Shown: positions 9,802 to 19,935, counted from the first letter of the stretch. The stretch: 64,000 nucleotides of DNA from Acidobacteriota bacterium (GCA_021799405.1 JAJZAL010000001.1:53961-117960); one strand, 5' to 3'. Numbers and translations are program-made. Notes: a model not told the origin generated them from the letters alone.

Positions 9802-9807
9802 TATAAT
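9802..9807 (+). promoter_or_regulatory. TATAAT box directly before the amidase gene
   Basis: A perfect TATAAT lies four bases before an in-frame GTG and 22 bases before an in-frame ATG of the amidase gene. No good -35 is seen. A transcript would start on or just after the GTG, so either a leaderless GTG start or a short leader to the ATG is implied. Confidence 0.45.
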
Positions 9808-9811
9808 TGAG

Positions 9812-11917
9812 GTGGCCGCCGAAACGCGTATGCATTTTCTTCCTTATTTCAGGCGCGTCTGCCTGGCTGTGTTGCTGCTTTGCCTGGCTGTACCGGATGG
9901 TGCGGCGGAGAGCTACAGCGCGCAGCAGTTCCAGCATGCGCAGCGGATGCATGCCTCGCTGGACGGGAAACTGACGACGCGGCGTACCCGACGCGACTAC
10001 GACCGCGTGATGGACGCCTACCGCAACGTTTACATGGATGATCCGGGTTCGCCCTATGCCGTGGCGGCAATGGCGGCGACAGCGGATTTGTATGCCGAGG
10101 AGGGCCGGGTGTTTCATGATCCGGCGCTGCTGCACAGAGCGATTGGGCAATACGAGGCTTTGCGGCAGCAATATCCGCGGAATGATTATGCGTATTCGGC
10201 ACTGCTAAACGAGGGTGACATTTACGAACTGGATCTGGGGGAACTGGCACGAGCGCGGCAGAAGTTTGAATTGTTTTTGCGCTTGTATCCGCATAACCCG
10301 CTGGGGGAAGAGGCGCGGTATGAGCTGGCGGCGATTCGTCGGCGTGAGCGGCCTACTCAGGTGCGGCGGGAAACGGCTGTGGCGCGCGGGATGCAGAGCC
10401 ATCCGGCACGTCCTATGAAGCAGCCAGCCGGGCTGGCAGCGCGGACGGCAGCGGGGTTGGCAGTCCCTGTTCCACGCAGGAGCAAGCCAATGATGGGCGT
10501 GCCGAGTGCAGCGATAGCGACGCCGGTGACAAGTCCGCCAGAGCGTCCTGTGGCGATGACAGCGCCGGCCGTAGCCGGAAACCCGGAGTTGCCGCAGGTA
10601 ATGAGCATCCAGCACTGGTCGACGGCGGACTCGACCCGGGTGGTGATTGCGCTGCAGAAGGAAGTGCAATACGAGGCGGCGCGGACGACGAATCCGGACC
10701 GGATTTTCTTTGATCTGTATGGGGCGCGGCTTTCTCCTTCACTGATGGGGCGGTCGACGGAAACGGTGCAGGACGGCTTCCTGAAGGGCATCAGCGTGAC
10801 GCAACTGACGCAGGATGTGACGCGGGTGGTGCTGGATGTGAGCCCGGTGAGCAACTACTCGGCGTTCTATCTGCCGACGCCTCCGCGGCTGATTGTGGAT
10901 GTGCGCGGGCGCGCGCAGGAGGTAGCGGGAAAGCGATCATCAAAGGTTACAAATAGATTGCCCGGGAATGAACTGGCGGCAATGAGGGAGCCGACGCACG
11001 AGGTAAAAGCAACGCTAGCGCCCACTATGGCGCCGGTTGCGGCCAGGGTTCCGGAAACGAAGCCCGCGCCGGATGCGCCGGAGCGAGGCGCAAACAACAG
11101 CAATGCGCTGCCTCCGCCGCTCAAGAGCATGCGTGCAGCAGTGCCGGGACGGCCGGCGGTGGCTCCGGTGATGCAGCCGAATGCTCCGACGATGGTGCGT
11201 GCGCTGGGGCTGAAGATTCATCGGATTGTAATTGATCCCGGACATGGCGGGCACGACTCAGGAACGATTGGACCGAACGGCCTGGAAGAAAAGACGGTGG
11301 CGTTGGACGTGGCACTTCGGCTGGGACGGCTTCTGCGACGGAAGCTGGGCGTACAGGTGTTTTATACGCGCGACACGGATACATTCATTCCACTGGAGAC
11401 GCGGACCGCGATTGCCAACAAGGACAGGGCAGATCTGTTCATCTCGATTCACGTGAACTCGAATCCCGACACGGCGATACGGGGCGTTGCGACTTATTAC
11501 CTGAGCTTTACGAATTCGGCGGATGCGCTGGAGCTGGCGGCAAGAGAGAACGCGGTATCGAAGCAGTCGATTCATCAACTCTCTGGACTGGTGAAGAAGA
11601 TTGCGCTCAATGACAAGCTGAACGAGTCGCGAATTTTTGCGCAAGATGTGGAACAAAGCCTTTACAACGGGCTGAAGCAAGGCAATCCGGGCTTTGAGGA
11701 TCTGGGCGTGAAGAAGGCTCCGTTTGTGGTGCTGATAGGGGCGAATATGCCGTCGATTCTGGCGGAAATTTCGTTCCTGTCGAATCCGGAGTCAGCACAG
11801 GATCTGACCGAGCCAGCCTATCGGGAGCGGATTGCCGAGGCACTTTACCGGGGTGTGGCCAGGTATGTGGACTCTGTGAATGGGATGAGTCTTGCCCGGA
11901 ATGGCGGAGGGAACTAG
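9812..11917 (+). CDS. N-acetylmuramoyl-L-alanine amidase with AMIN domain
   Basis: The exported 701-residue enzyme cleaves the amide bond between MurNAc and the stem peptide. Order: signal peptide, helical TPR-like segment (residues about 35-180), low-complexity linker, AMIN domain (about 263-367, targets AmiC-type amidases to septal wall), a second Pro/Ala linker, then Amidase_3 catalytic domain (about 470-690). Zinc ligands and catalytic residues are visible in DPGHGGHDSG, GLEEKT, ISIHVNSN and LAEISFLSN. The start is uncertain: GTG at 9812 or ATG at 9830. The ATG version gives a cleaner signal peptide (MHFLPYFRRVCLAVLLLCL). The long N-terminal repeat region is unusual compared with E. coli AmiC. 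Confidence 0.9.
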   Translation: MAAETRMHFLPYFRRVCLAVLLLCLAVPDGAAESYSAQQFQHAQRMHASLDGKLTTRRTRRDYDRVMDAYRNVYMDDPGSPYAVAAMAATADLYAEEGRVFHDPALLHRAIGQYEALRQQYPRNDYAYSALLNEGDIYELDLGELARARQKFELFLRLYPHNPLGEEARYELAAIRRRERPTQVRRETAVARGMQSHPARPMKQPAGLAARTAAGLAVPVPRRSKPMMGVPSAAIATPVTSPPERPVAMTAPAVAGNPELPQVMSIQHWSTADSTRVVIALQKEVQYEAARTTNPDRIFFDLYGARLSPSLMGRSTETVQDGFLKGISVTQLTQDVTRVVLDVSPVSNYSAFYLPTPPRLIVDVRGRAQEVAGKRSSKVTNRLPGNELAAMREPTHEVKATLAPTMAPVAARVPETKPAPDAPERGANNSNALPPPLKSMRAAVPGRPAVAPVMQPNAPTMVRALGLKIHRIVIDPGHGGHDSGTIGPNGLEEKTVALDVALRLGRLLRRKLGVQVFYTRDTDTFIPLETRTAIANKDRADLFISIHVNSNPDTAIRGVATYYLSFTNSADALELAARENAVSKQSIHQLSGLVKKIALNDKLNESRIFAQDVEQSLYNGLKQGNPGFEDLGVKKAPFVVLIGANMPSILAEISFLSNPESAQDLTEPAYRERIAEALYRGVARYVDSVNGMSLARNGGGN

Positions 11918-12054
11918 CCGGGACCGCGCGTCCATCGAATCGCGACTTCGCCGCAAAAACCTCTTACTGCAAAGATCACAAAAAACGCTGAGCGCTGACC
12001 ACACGGGGGCTGGCCGTACAGGAATGCGTAATTTTAGAAGTTTAACGGTTTAGT

Positions 12055-12084
12055 TTGACGCTTTAGTCGTGGCGTAGGTAGGAT
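12055..12084 (+). promoter_or_regulatory. Candidate promoter for the GH9 gene
   Basis: TTGACG (12055-12060) and TAGGAT (12079-12084) are separated by 18 bases, a fair sigma-70-type arrangement, 35 bases before the GH9 start codon. Confidence 0.4.
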
Positions 12085-12119
12085 TCGGTCGCGAAGCAAT
12101 TACGACTGGAGATGCCGCA

Positions 12120-14684
12120 ATGTTCTCTCGACCCCGAACGGTTGCACCGGTGTGCCTGTTGATAGCCCTGTTCTTGAGCCTGCCTGCCTTTGGCGCGCAG
12201 CTGAACATGAAGGTGACCGATAACGGCTACCTGCGGGGGCGCGGCGTGAGCGTGATGCTCTATGACGACGTGTACAGTCCCGTGTTCTTTGACCAGAAGG
12301 ACTCGGCGATGCAGATTATTCTGCACGGGCACAGGATTGCGACGAATGGCAGTGTGCGGCTTTCACCGACGCCGGAGCAGTGGGGTCCGATTCCGCACAT
12401 TCTGAGCCACCAGGCGGACAAGGCGCATGACCGGCTCACGGCGAGTCTTGCTTATCCCGCATACCACCTGAGCTACCACGTGGTGGTGAGCGCCGAACCG
12501 GGTGGAGTGAAAGTGACGGTGAATCTGGACAAGCCGCTGCCGGAGGACCTGGTAGGCAAGGCGGGCTTCAACCTGGAATTTTTGCCTTCGATCTACGAGG
12601 ACAAGTCGTACGTGGTGGACGACAAAGTGTTTGGGGTGATGCCGCGCTATCCAGAGAGCAGGATGACAGCGGATCTGCCGAAGCCAGGCGCGCCGAAGCA
12701 GGTGTGGTACGTGGCGCAGTGGCGGAAGGCGAGAAAATACATGGTGCCGCTTCCATTTGCCGAAGGGAAGAGCATTACGCTGGCGGCGGGCAATCCGCTG
12801 GACCGGATCAGCGTGACTACGGATACGGGGATGCTGCGTCTCTACGACGGCAGGAACCAGGCGCAGAATGGCTGGTTTGTGCTGCGCACGTTGATTCCTG
12901 CGGGCAAGACGAAGGACGCAGTGGTCTGGCATATTCGGCCGAATTACATTCCGAACTGGGTGCGGCCGCCGATGATTGCCCACAGCCAGGCAGGGTATGC
13001 GACGGATTTCTCGAAGGTCGCGGTTATCGAGCTGGACCCGCATTTCGACGCCCCGAAAACGGCGGAGTTGTTGCGGCTCTCCAGCGATGGGACGTACCAG
13101 AAGGTTTTCGAGGCACCGGTTTCGAAGCCGATGCCGTGGATGCGCTATGACTACGTGAAGTTTGATTTTTCATCGGTGAAGCGGCCGGGGTTATACGAAA
13201 TTGAATACGCTGGTAAGCGGACGGCTGTGTTTCCAATTGCCCACGATGTTTACAACAGAACTTGGCAGACAACGCTGGACTGCTTTTTGGCTGAGCAGAT
13301 GGACCATGTTTCTGTACTGGACGCTTACCACATGTGGCATGGCGTCGCGCATCTGGACGACGCATTGCAGGCTCCGCCGAACACGCCGCACTTTGACGGG
13401 TACTGGATGGGCAAGCATACGTATTCCCCATACAAGCCGGGCCAGCATGTTCCAGGGTTGAACGTAGGCGGATGGTTTGACGCCGGCGATTACGATAACG
13501 ATGCTTTTGGGCAGTACCTGACGATCGAGAATCTTGCGCTGACGTACACGACTTTCCATCCAAAGTGGGACGAACTGACAGTGAACGAAACGGCGCGGAG
13601 CGTGGTGATGCACCAGCCCGACGGAGTTCCAGACCTTGTGGAGCAAGTGGAGCACGGCGTGCTGCAGACGCTGGCGCAGGTGCATGCCTTCGGGCACCCG
13701 ATCATGGGGATTCAGTCGCCGTACTTGAAGGGATACACGTTTGTTGGCGATGCTGCTTCGCAGACCGATGGCCGTATATATGACCCGAAACTGGGACGGA
13801 ACGAGATTAAGGGGAACTACTCCGGCAAGCCGGACGACCGGTGGGCGTGGACGAACTACAATCCGGCGATGCAATACGGCGCCGCGGCCGCGCTGGCTTC
13901 AGCGTCCGAAGTGCTGAAGGGGTGGAATGATCCACTGGCAAAGGAGTGCCTGCAGACGGCGATCAAGCTGTATCAGGAGGAGAAGGCGCATCCAATGCCG
14001 ATGGTTTCTCCGATGTTTCGACGGTTTGGTCCTATGGACTGGTCGGCGGCGCTGGAGTTGATGATTGCAACGCATGGTGCGGAGCCGTATAAGGAGCGCG
14101 TGGAGGAGTTGTTTCCGACGATGCTGCAGCATATGAGTTTCCAAGGCTGGACGGCGGTGCGGGCACTGCCTTATCTGGACGAGACCTACAGAACTCAATT
14201 CAAGACAGCGCTGGCGGCCTGGCTGCCGAAGATGAACGCCGCGATGGACAAGACACCTTTCGGCGTGCCGCCATCGCTGGGCGCATGGGGCGGATCTGCG
14301 GAGGTGGCAGAGTTCGGTGCCGAGATGTACTTTCTGCATCAGGCGTTTCCGAAGCTGGTGGGGCCGGAATATACGCTGCGTGCGGCGAGCTACCTGCTGG
14401 GAACGCATCCGGTTTCGAGCGTGTCATACATTGCGGGGATTGGCACACAGTCGAAGCTGAAGACGTACTCGAACAATCGCGGAGACAACAGCTACATTCC
14501 CGGCGGGATGATTCCTGGCTACATCATCATCAAGCCGGATTTCCCGGAGTGCATCACGAACTTTGGGATGCTGTGGTTCGAAGATGAAACCACGATTGGG
14601 GCGGCCAGCAGCTGGGTGCTGGAAGCGAATGCGGCAGAGGCGCTGGTGAAACAGGCGAGCGCGGAGCAGACTTCAGGAAGTTGA
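12120..14684 (+). CDS. Secreted glycoside hydrolase family 9 protein (cellulase-like)
   Basis: The 854-residue protein has a signal peptide ending at LPAFGA, an N-terminal beta-rich region, an Ig-like CelD_N-type domain (about residues 285-370, around AHSQAGYATDFSKVAVIELD), and a C-terminal (alpha/alpha)6 GH9 catalytic domain. The family signature with the catalytic aspartates is GGWFDAGDYDNDAF near residue 450. The end of the domain is seen in SNNRGDNSYIPGGMIPG. GH9 enzymes hydrolyse beta-1,4-glucans or act on cello-oligosaccharides as exo-enzymes. GGAG eight bases before the ATG supports the start. It precedes a TonB-dependent receptor, so a polysaccharide-uptake role is possible, but a terminator-like hairpin and 450 bp separate them. 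Confidence 0.88.
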   Translation: MFSRPRTVAPVCLLIALFLSLPAFGAQLNMKVTDNGYLRGRGVSVMLYDDVYSPVFFDQKDSAMQIILHGHRIATNGSVRLSPTPEQWGPIPHILSHQADKAHDRLTASLAYPAYHLSYHVVVSAEPGGVKVTVNLDKPLPEDLVGKAGFNLEFLPSIYEDKSYVVDDKVFGVMPRYPESRMTADLPKPGAPKQVWYVAQWRKARKYMVPLPFAEGKSITLAAGNPLDRISVTTDTGMLRLYDGRNQAQNGWFVLRTLIPAGKTKDAVVWHIRPNYIPNWVRPPMIAHSQAGYATDFSKVAVIELDPHFDAPKTAELLRLSSDGTYQKVFEAPVSKPMPWMRYDYVKFDFSSVKRPGLYEIEYAGKRTAVFPIAHDVYNRTWQTTLDCFLAEQMDHVSVLDAYHMWHGVAHLDDALQAPPNTPHFDGYWMGKHTYSPYKPGQHVPGLNVGGWFDAGDYDNDAFGQYLTIENLALTYTTFHPKWDELTVNETARSVVMHQPDGVPDLVEQVEHGVLQTLAQVHAFGHPIMGIQSPYLKGYTFVGDAASQTDGRIYDPKLGRNEIKGNYSGKPDDRWAWTNYNPAMQYGAAAALASASEVLKGWNDPLAKECLQTAIKLYQEEKAHPMPMVSPMFRRFGPMDWSAALELMIATHGAEPYKERVEELFPTMLQHMSFQGWTAVRALPYLDETYRTQFKTALAAWLPKMNAAMDKTPFGVPPSLGAWGGSAEVAEFGAEMYFLHQAFPKLVGPEYTLRAASYLLGTHPVSSVSYIAGIGTQSKLKTYSNNRGDNSYIPGGMIPGYIIIKPDFPECITNFGMLWFEDETTIGAASSWVLEANAAEALVKQASAEQTSGS

Positions 14685-14738
14685 CGGTCTGAGAGAAGCC
14701 TGGCGGAGTGCTTTAGTACCCGACAGTTCAGGGGGAAA

Positions 14739-14789
14739 GAATCGCGGCCGGATGCCTGCACGAGTGTGTGGCGCCACTGGCCGCGATTC
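14739..14789 (+). terminator. Candidate terminator after the GH9 gene
   Basis: An 11-bp perfect stem (GAATCGCGGCC / GGCCGCGATTC) with a 29-base loop is followed by TGTTTT. The loop is long for an intrinsic terminator, so the call is tentative. Confidence 0.4.
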
Positions 14790-15140
14790 TGTTTTACACA
14801 GGCTCAAAGCCCGATTGCCCGACTGATTAGTGCGGAATTTCTGAGATAACCGCCAAGATCAATCGAGCTATCGCTCCACAATTGCGGCCGCAGCGCTTTT
14901 CCTACGTGATTGATGAGGAGATATCTTCCGGTCGGCAATGGCTCTCATTCACCTTATATTTACTAACTGTTCATCTATTGAATGAACTATTTGTAATTTC
15001 GATATTGCCATCTATTCATATTCAACGACTATGGTCCGAGCAGTGAGGTGCAGCCGTAATGCATCCTTCTCACGCCGTCAATCTTCCTTAGTAAGTATCC
15101 AAAACATACGTACAGCTTTATGAGAAATCAGGAGTCGTTG
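14790..15140. other. AT-rich intergenic region before the TonB receptor
   Basis: About 350 bases without a gene. The part 14945-15030 is distinctly AT-rich (many ATT/TAT runs) relative to flanks and is the likely promoter region of the receptor gene. I see no riboswitch fold, including no cobalamin box. Confidence 0.5.
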
Positions 15141-17786
15141 ATGCGATTTACCAGAAGAGCCTTCTGTTTCCTAATCATGCTGTCTGCGCTGTTCAGCCTC
15201 CAATTGAAGGCTGCGGCTCAAACGGCCATTCAGGGTATCGTCCACAGTCAAGACGGGAAGCCCATAGCCAGTGCTGCGATCCTATTGACCAATGTTAAGA
15301 CCAATTCCACCTATCGCGCACAGAGCCAGAGATCCGGTTCCTTTGCGATGGAGGGTGTCACTGAGGGGGATTACAGCATCAGTGTGAGCGCGAAAGGGTT
15401 CATGACGTTCACGAAGTCGGGGATCACCGTCTATTCGAATCAGACGGTGCAACTTCCAGTCACGCTGCAGGTTGCCGCAGCGGCGCAAACAGTGAAGGTT
15501 ACGGCGCAGGGATCTCCGGAAACGTCTGTGACGGAGGCGCAGATCTCCCGTGACGAAATCAGAGGCGTAGCGGGACCATTCGGCAGTGCAGCCCAGTCAC
15601 TCACGGCTGCGCCGGGTGTTTTTGTATACGGCTATGGAGGCGTGGCTGCGACGGCGCGGAGCGAAGTTGTTCTGCGCGGCATCAAGGGCGGTTGGAGCAG
15701 CGTGAATGGCGACGTACTCCGCAATGGGATCAGCTTCCTGTTCGATGGGATCCCGATGAATAACACCATATCGAATAATGGGCAGTGGCAGACGACCCAG
15801 ATTCCGATCATGGACATGATCTCCGGGATTAACGTGAACTACGGACCGGGAGCGCCTTCTCATCGCTGGTTCGACAGTATTGGAGGAACCGTCAACTATA
15901 TACCGACGCAGCCCAGCACCACACCGGGAGTCAAGGTGGATGCCGGTTTCGATGCGGGCAGCTACAACACTTACCTGGAGCACGTTGTTGTGAACTCCGG
16001 CGACTATCGTGGCTGGTCCGGCGTGTTTGCGTTTGGGTATGCTTCAAATGACACGTTCAGGACCGGGACTACCGGAATTCCGAAATACGATGCGCCGTCC
16101 CACGGTTACGCAGGTTATTTCAAGCTGAACAAGCAGTTTTCCAACGGTCACATAAGCATCGGGTATTATCACAGCCGCAATACAGAACAGCGCCCGAACT
16201 TCCTGCCGATTGCTCCGATTACTCCCGCGTCGAACAACAATTATGGAGATGCTGTCACTACCACGGGGCTGTATGGTCCTGATTCGCAGCCTGCGACGAG
16301 CGTTCCTAATGGAGTCGAGTACTACAGCCAGGAGACAAGCGGTTTCTATTCTTCGCTGGCGAAGGCTGTATGGAACAAGCAGATCAAGACGCAGAGTGAC
16401 ATCCTGTACGGGAAGCTGGCCATATCCGTGTCTCCGCACATCCTATTCCATTCGCAGACTTGGTATCGTCACGGCTATCGCCTCCACAACAGGGTGGTGA
16501 ATTTCTATGGACCGCAATATGCAGTAGGCCACGAGTGGTATGATCCGGCCTCGAACACCATTGGAGACAAAAGCGCGTTCGATCTGATGTTGCCGCACAA
16601 CCGGGCGACGATCGGCGGCTACTGGATGCATGAGGATTATCACAATCCAGTTGCGCTGTTTAATCCAAGCCTTGGGACCAGCAAAACAGCCCCGGCATTT
16701 TTCAACAGCGATCAACTATATACCGATTATGGGTTCCTATACCTTCAGGACCGCGTGAGTTTCTTTAAGGATAGGCTTGTTATCACGCCCGGAGCGGCGG
16801 AGCAATTTTTCCGGACTTATTACTTCAACACAGGCGTTGCGGATTTTCCGAATTCCCCTCCATCCAACGACCCGGAACAAGCGCCTGATTCCCACAAGAG
16901 CTTCCTGGAATTTTCACCGTTTTTCGGGGCGCACTACCATGTGTCTTCCTGGTTCACGCTTCACGGGAATTATGCCGTCACCTATGCCAACCCCACAGAC
17001 TCGGCGTTTGGCGCCAACCTGCCAACGAAGGGCGTCGACATCGCAGCTCTGCATGCAGTCAAGAGCAAGAATGCCGAGGGCGGATTCCTTATCACCAAAT
17101 GTCCCGCGTCATTCTTTGGAACCTGTTCGCTGGACGCCACATATTTTCACGACAAACTGAGCCACGTGAACGTGGTGACCCAAGTTGCGCAGCAGAGCAT
17201 TCCAGCTTCGATTGCCCTTGCTTCGAGCGTGTACAACGGTGTGTCATTTAACTTTGACGATGCACCGTTCCGGTATATCGAAATTCACGGCAATGGAATC
17301 ATCCAGCATAACTACTTCCTGTCTTATGTTCCCAGTGGGAGTCACCTTAATTATGGGAAATATCCGATTTCGAACAGTCCTAAATTCACTACGAATGTCG
17401 GAGTGACCGGGCGGTTCGATTCCAACCAGGGGGTGTATTCGATTCTGCCGGAGATGTGGTGGCAGTATGTTGGCACGCGCTACCTGTTCAGCAATGTGAA
17501 CAACGCACCGACGACTCAGACGATGCCCGGCTACGGCGTGGTGAACTTCAATACCGTGGCGACACTCAACGGCATCGGGCATCTATTTCATGGATTGCCA
17601 CCGCGTATGGCTGCCGCGCCGGTTCATCTGTCGCTTGGCATCGAGAACCTTTTGAACAACCAGTACAACCCGACCGCGTACATCACGAGCGGAGGGTACT
17701 TTGGAACGAGTTTCGGAGGATACACGCTGGTTGACCCCGGCGCACCTCGGGAATACATTGTCTCGATCAATATTGGCGCAAGATAG
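15141..17786 (+). CDS. TonB-dependent receptor with carboxypeptidase-regulatory-like domain
   Basis: The 881-residue outer-membrane protein has a signal peptide (MRFTRRAFCFLIMLSALF), then a carboxypeptidase-regulatory-like (CNA-B-type) beta-sandwich beginning AIQGIVHSQDGKPIASAAIL. A plug domain follows (about residues 120-240, VVLRGIKGGWSSVNGDVLR) and then a 22-stranded barrel to the end. Substrates enter through the barrel with energy from TonB. The ATG at 15141 is preferred over the one at 15120 because AGGAG lies six bases before it. Codon usage is less GC-biased than the neighbours. No SusD partner is nearby, and the substrate is unknown; proximity to a GH9 glycosidase hints at oligosaccharides. 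Confidence 0.87.
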   Translation: MRFTRRAFCFLIMLSALFSLQLKAAAQTAIQGIVHSQDGKPIASAAILLTNVKTNSTYRAQSQRSGSFAMEGVTEGDYSISVSAKGFMTFTKSGITVYSNQTVQLPVTLQVAAAAQTVKVTAQGSPETSVTEAQISRDEIRGVAGPFGSAAQSLTAAPGVFVYGYGGVAATARSEVVLRGIKGGWSSVNGDVLRNGISFLFDGIPMNNTISNNGQWQTTQIPIMDMISGINVNYGPGAPSHRWFDSIGGTVNYIPTQPSTTPGVKVDAGFDAGSYNTYLEHVVVNSGDYRGWSGVFAFGYASNDTFRTGTTGIPKYDAPSHGYAGYFKLNKQFSNGHISIGYYHSRNTEQRPNFLPIAPITPASNNNYGDAVTTTGLYGPDSQPATSVPNGVEYYSQETSGFYSSLAKAVWNKQIKTQSDILYGKLAISVSPHILFHSQTWYRHGYRLHNRVVNFYGPQYAVGHEWYDPASNTIGDKSAFDLMLPHNRATIGGYWMHEDYHNPVALFNPSLGTSKTAPAFFNSDQLYTDYGFLYLQDRVSFFKDRLVITPGAAEQFFRTYYFNTGVADFPNSPPSNDPEQAPDSHKSFLEFSPFFGAHYHVSSWFTLHGNYAVTYANPTDSAFGANLPTKGVDIAALHAVKSKNAEGGFLITKCPASFFGTCSLDATYFHDKLSHVNVVTQVAQQSIPASIALASSVYNGVSFNFDDAPFRYIEIHGNGIIQHNYFLSYVPSGSHLNYGKYPISNSPKFTTNVGVTGRFDSNQGVYSILPEMWWQYVGTRYLFSNVNNAPTTQTMPGYGVVNFNTVATLNGIGHLFHGLPPRMAAAPVHLSLGIENLLNNQYNPTAYITSGGYFGTSFGGYTLVDPGAPREYIVSINIGAR

Positions 17787-17812
17787 GCGCCGAGTTGAAT
17801 TGAGAGTGATGG

Positions 17813-17845
17813 AAGCGGGGCATGGGAGCATGTCCCGCTTTTGCT
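17813..17845 (+). terminator. Intrinsic terminator after the TonB receptor gene
   Basis: The hairpin has outer stem AAGCGGG / CCCGCTT and inner stem CATG / CATG with loop GGAG, followed by TTGCTTTG. It lies 27 bases after the stop codon and faces the convergent PIG-L gene. Confidence 0.75.
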
Positions 17846-17891
17846 TTGTGTGAGAGCGAACAGCGCTGAATGAAACGAACGGGATCTGCAA

Positions 17892-18674
17892 TCAGTCTGG
17901 TTCGATACCTTCGAAGAGGCCTGGGTCATTTGTGATTTGAAGCAGGCCGGGAGCGGCGGCAAGCAGGTAGCGCTCGTACTTGAAATGCTCGTGGATGCTG
18001 GGACCGACACGGGCGATGACGCCCTGCTGGGTTCCGTGCTTGCGGAAGGCTTCGAATTTGCGCTCGCCGAGCGGGCCGAGTTCGAAGGAAAGCGACCACG
18101 GAACAGTGGGCGAACCGTCGAGCTCGGGACGGGAGCGTACAGAGACGAACGGGGTGCTGGAGTAGTAGAGCTTTTGCGGACGATAGACGTCGAGGCGTTG
18201 GCCCTGGAAGCTGACGCCGATTTGCTCGGGGAAGAATTCCGGGCGGGCGGCCCAGTGGAAGGCCGCGGTGGTGGCGAGCGAGAGGACGATGTGGTCGCGG
18301 TGGAGGTTGACCCCGCCGTCACCGCCGAAGGTAAGGACGATTTGCGGACGCCAGCGCCGGATATAGGACACGAGAACTCCGACGAGAGCGTAGAAATTTT
18401 CGTGGGCGAGCTGGCCGTCAGTAAAGTCGAGAACTTCATGGCGGGTGACGCCGAGAACTTCACAGGCAGCGGCGAGTTCTATACGGCGAATACGGGCGAG
18501 GTCTTCACTGTCTTTGGCTCCGGCGCGGAAATGTGCGTTCTGCCCGGCGGTGAGACAGACAATGCTGGTTTCGATTTTCTGCTGGTGGGCTAGCAGGAGT
18601 GCGCCGCCAAAGGCGCCGCTTTCGTCGTCAGGATGAGCTGTGCAGCAGAGCAGGCGGCTGGCCGTTGAGGTCAA
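17892..18674 (-). CDS. PIG-L (LmbE-like) family deacetylase
   Basis: The 260-residue cytosolic enzyme belongs to the zinc-dependent GlcNAc-type deacetylase family (MshB, BshB, LmbE). The metal motif is CTAHPDDESGAFGG at residues about 11-24, and the distal histidine block is NLHRDHIVLS. It removes an acetyl group from an N-acetylated sugar conjugate; the specific substrate is undetermined. The start is a TTG with AGGAG eight bases upstream. It is the last gene of the run rplS-rnhB-PIG-L, 11 bp after rnhB. Confidence 0.85.
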   Translation of the reverse strand: MTSTASRLLCCTAHPDDESGAFGGALLLAHQQKIETSIVCLTAGQNAHFRAGAKDSEDLARIRRIELAAACEVLGVTRHEVLDFTDGQLAHENFYALVGVLVSYIRRWRPQIVLTFGGDGGVNLHRDHIVLSLATTAAFHWAARPEFFPEQIGVSFQGQRLDVYRPQKLYYSSTPFVSVRSRPELDGSPTVPWSLSFELGPLGERKFEAFRKHGTQQGVIARVGPSIHEHFKYERYLLAAAPGLLQITNDPGLFEGIEPD

Positions 18675-18685
18675 GATAAGGGCTC

Positions 18686-19399
18686 CTAAGAAAGAAATTG
18701 GTCGGTCTCAAAGAGATTGGATTGCGCGACAGGGGCAAAAGATTTTCGATGCAGTGGAGAGGGTCCGTGCTCGAGGATGGCAGCGCGGTGCTCGGCGGTG
18801 CCGTAGCCTTTGTGGCGGGCGAGGCCATACTGCGGGAACTGGGCGTCGAGCTGGCACATGAGGCGGTCGCGATAGACCTTGGCGACGACGGAGGCGGAGG
18901 CGATGGAGATGGAAAGCGCGTCGCCGTAGACGATACTGGTTTGCGGGCAGGGGTGGTCAATGCGCATGGCGTCGATGAGGAGATGGTCGGGCGCGGGCGA
19001 GAGGCGCGAGACGGCGGCGGTCATGGCGAGGCGTGTGGCCTGGTAGATGTTGACGCGATCAATGGTTGCGGCGTCGATTTCTGCGATGGAGATGGCGAGG
19101 GCGAGGGATTGGATGTGGGCGGCGAGGTGTTCGCGGGCAGAGGGTTTGAGCAGCTTGGAGTCGCGAAGGCCGGGCAGACGGGTTTTTGGCGGCAGAATGA
19201 CCGCGGCGGCGACAACGGGACCGAAGAGGGCGCCGCGGCCTACTTCGTCGACGCCGGCGATGAGGGCGGCTCCTTTGGCGCGGGCGGCACGCTCATAGCG
19301 GTCACCGCAAACGAGAGTGCGCAACATGCGCTGCTTGCGGGTGGCCGGAGAGACAGATTCAGAATCGGTCTCGAATGGAGGTTTGGAAGCCACCAGCAA
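18686..19399 (-). CDS. rnhB: Ribonuclease HII
   Basis: RNase HII nicks RNA-DNA hybrids and removes misincorporated ribonucleotides. The signature IAGVDEVGRGALFGPVVAAA carries the first catalytic Asp and Glu. Further acidic residues occur in LRDSKLL and LLIDAMRI. The 237-residue length includes an N-terminal extension of about 40 residues. The first possible codon is a TTG without a clear ribosome site, and an ATG at 19327 (MLRTLVCGDRYE) is an alternative start. rnhB follows rplS in many bacteria; here a terminator lies between them. Confidence 0.94.
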   Translation of the reverse strand: MLVASKPPFETDSESVSPATRKQRMLRTLVCGDRYERAARAKGAALIAGVDEVGRGALFGPVVAAAVILPPKTRLPGLRDSKLLKPSAREHLAAHIQSLALAISIAEIDAATIDRVNIYQATRLAMTAAVSRLSPAPDHLLIDAMRIDHPCPQTSIVYGDALSISIASASVVAKVYRDRLMCQLDAQFPQYGLARHKGYGTAEHRAAILEHGPSPLHRKSFAPVAQSNLFETDQFLS

Positions 19400-19451
19400 A
19401 GTTTAGAGCAAGGGAACCCAAGTTGTTGAGGCGGGCGAGGGCTGCCGGCAT

Positions 19452-19478
19452 TAAAAAAGCCCCGGAGGATCCGGGGCT
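19452..19478 (-). terminator. Intrinsic terminator after rplS
   Basis: On the minus strand, stem AGCCCCGGA / TCCGGGGCT with a short loop is followed by TTTTTTAA. It sits between the rplS stop and rnhB, so it would end or attenuate the ribosomal transcript. Confidence 0.85.
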
Positions 19479-19502
19479 CTTGCAGTGAATTGGAGAATGA
19501 AG

Positions 19503-19856
19503 CTAGGCGCGCTCGACTTCCTTGAGACGGGCGGCCTTGCCGCGGAGCCCGCGGAGGTAGAAGAGTTTGGCACGGCGGACCTTGGCAGAGCGGATCTTCT
19601 CGACGCGGTCAATGACCTTGGAGTTGAAGGGGAAGATGCGCTCGACGCCCTGGCCGAAGCTGATTTTGCGAACGGTGAAGCTGCCCTGGGGGCCGTTCTT
19701 GCGGGCGATGACGATGCCCTCAAAAGCCTGAAGGCGTTCTTTTTCGCCTTCCTTGATCTTGACCTGCACGCGCACGGTATCGCCCGGGACAAAATCGGGC
19801 AGGTCGGTGCGATTGATTTTGTCGGCAAGCCGCTGCATGACTGGATGAATAGACAT
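19503..19856 (-). CDS. rplS: 50S ribosomal protein L19
   Basis: The 117-residue protein has the L19 features [38 protein letters not shown] and [17 protein letters not shown]. It sits at the 30S-50S interface. AGGA seven bases before the ATG supports the start. In most bacteria rplS directly follows trmD. Here a DUF2164 gene and an opposing PAP2 gene separate them, so rplS probably has its own promoter or is read with DUF2164. Confidence 0.98.
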   Translation of the reverse strand: MSIHPVMQRLADKINRTDLPDFVPGDTVRVQVKIKEGEKERLQAFEGIVIARKNGPQGSFTVRKISFGQGVERIFPFNSKVIDRVEKIRSAKVRRAKLFYLRGLRGKAARLKEVERA

Positions 19857-19935
19857 AGTTTTTTCCTGGAGATTGACTCAGAATTTCTAGTTTACAGGAA
19901 AATGATCCGGTTGCCGAGGGCTAGGCCGCTCAAAT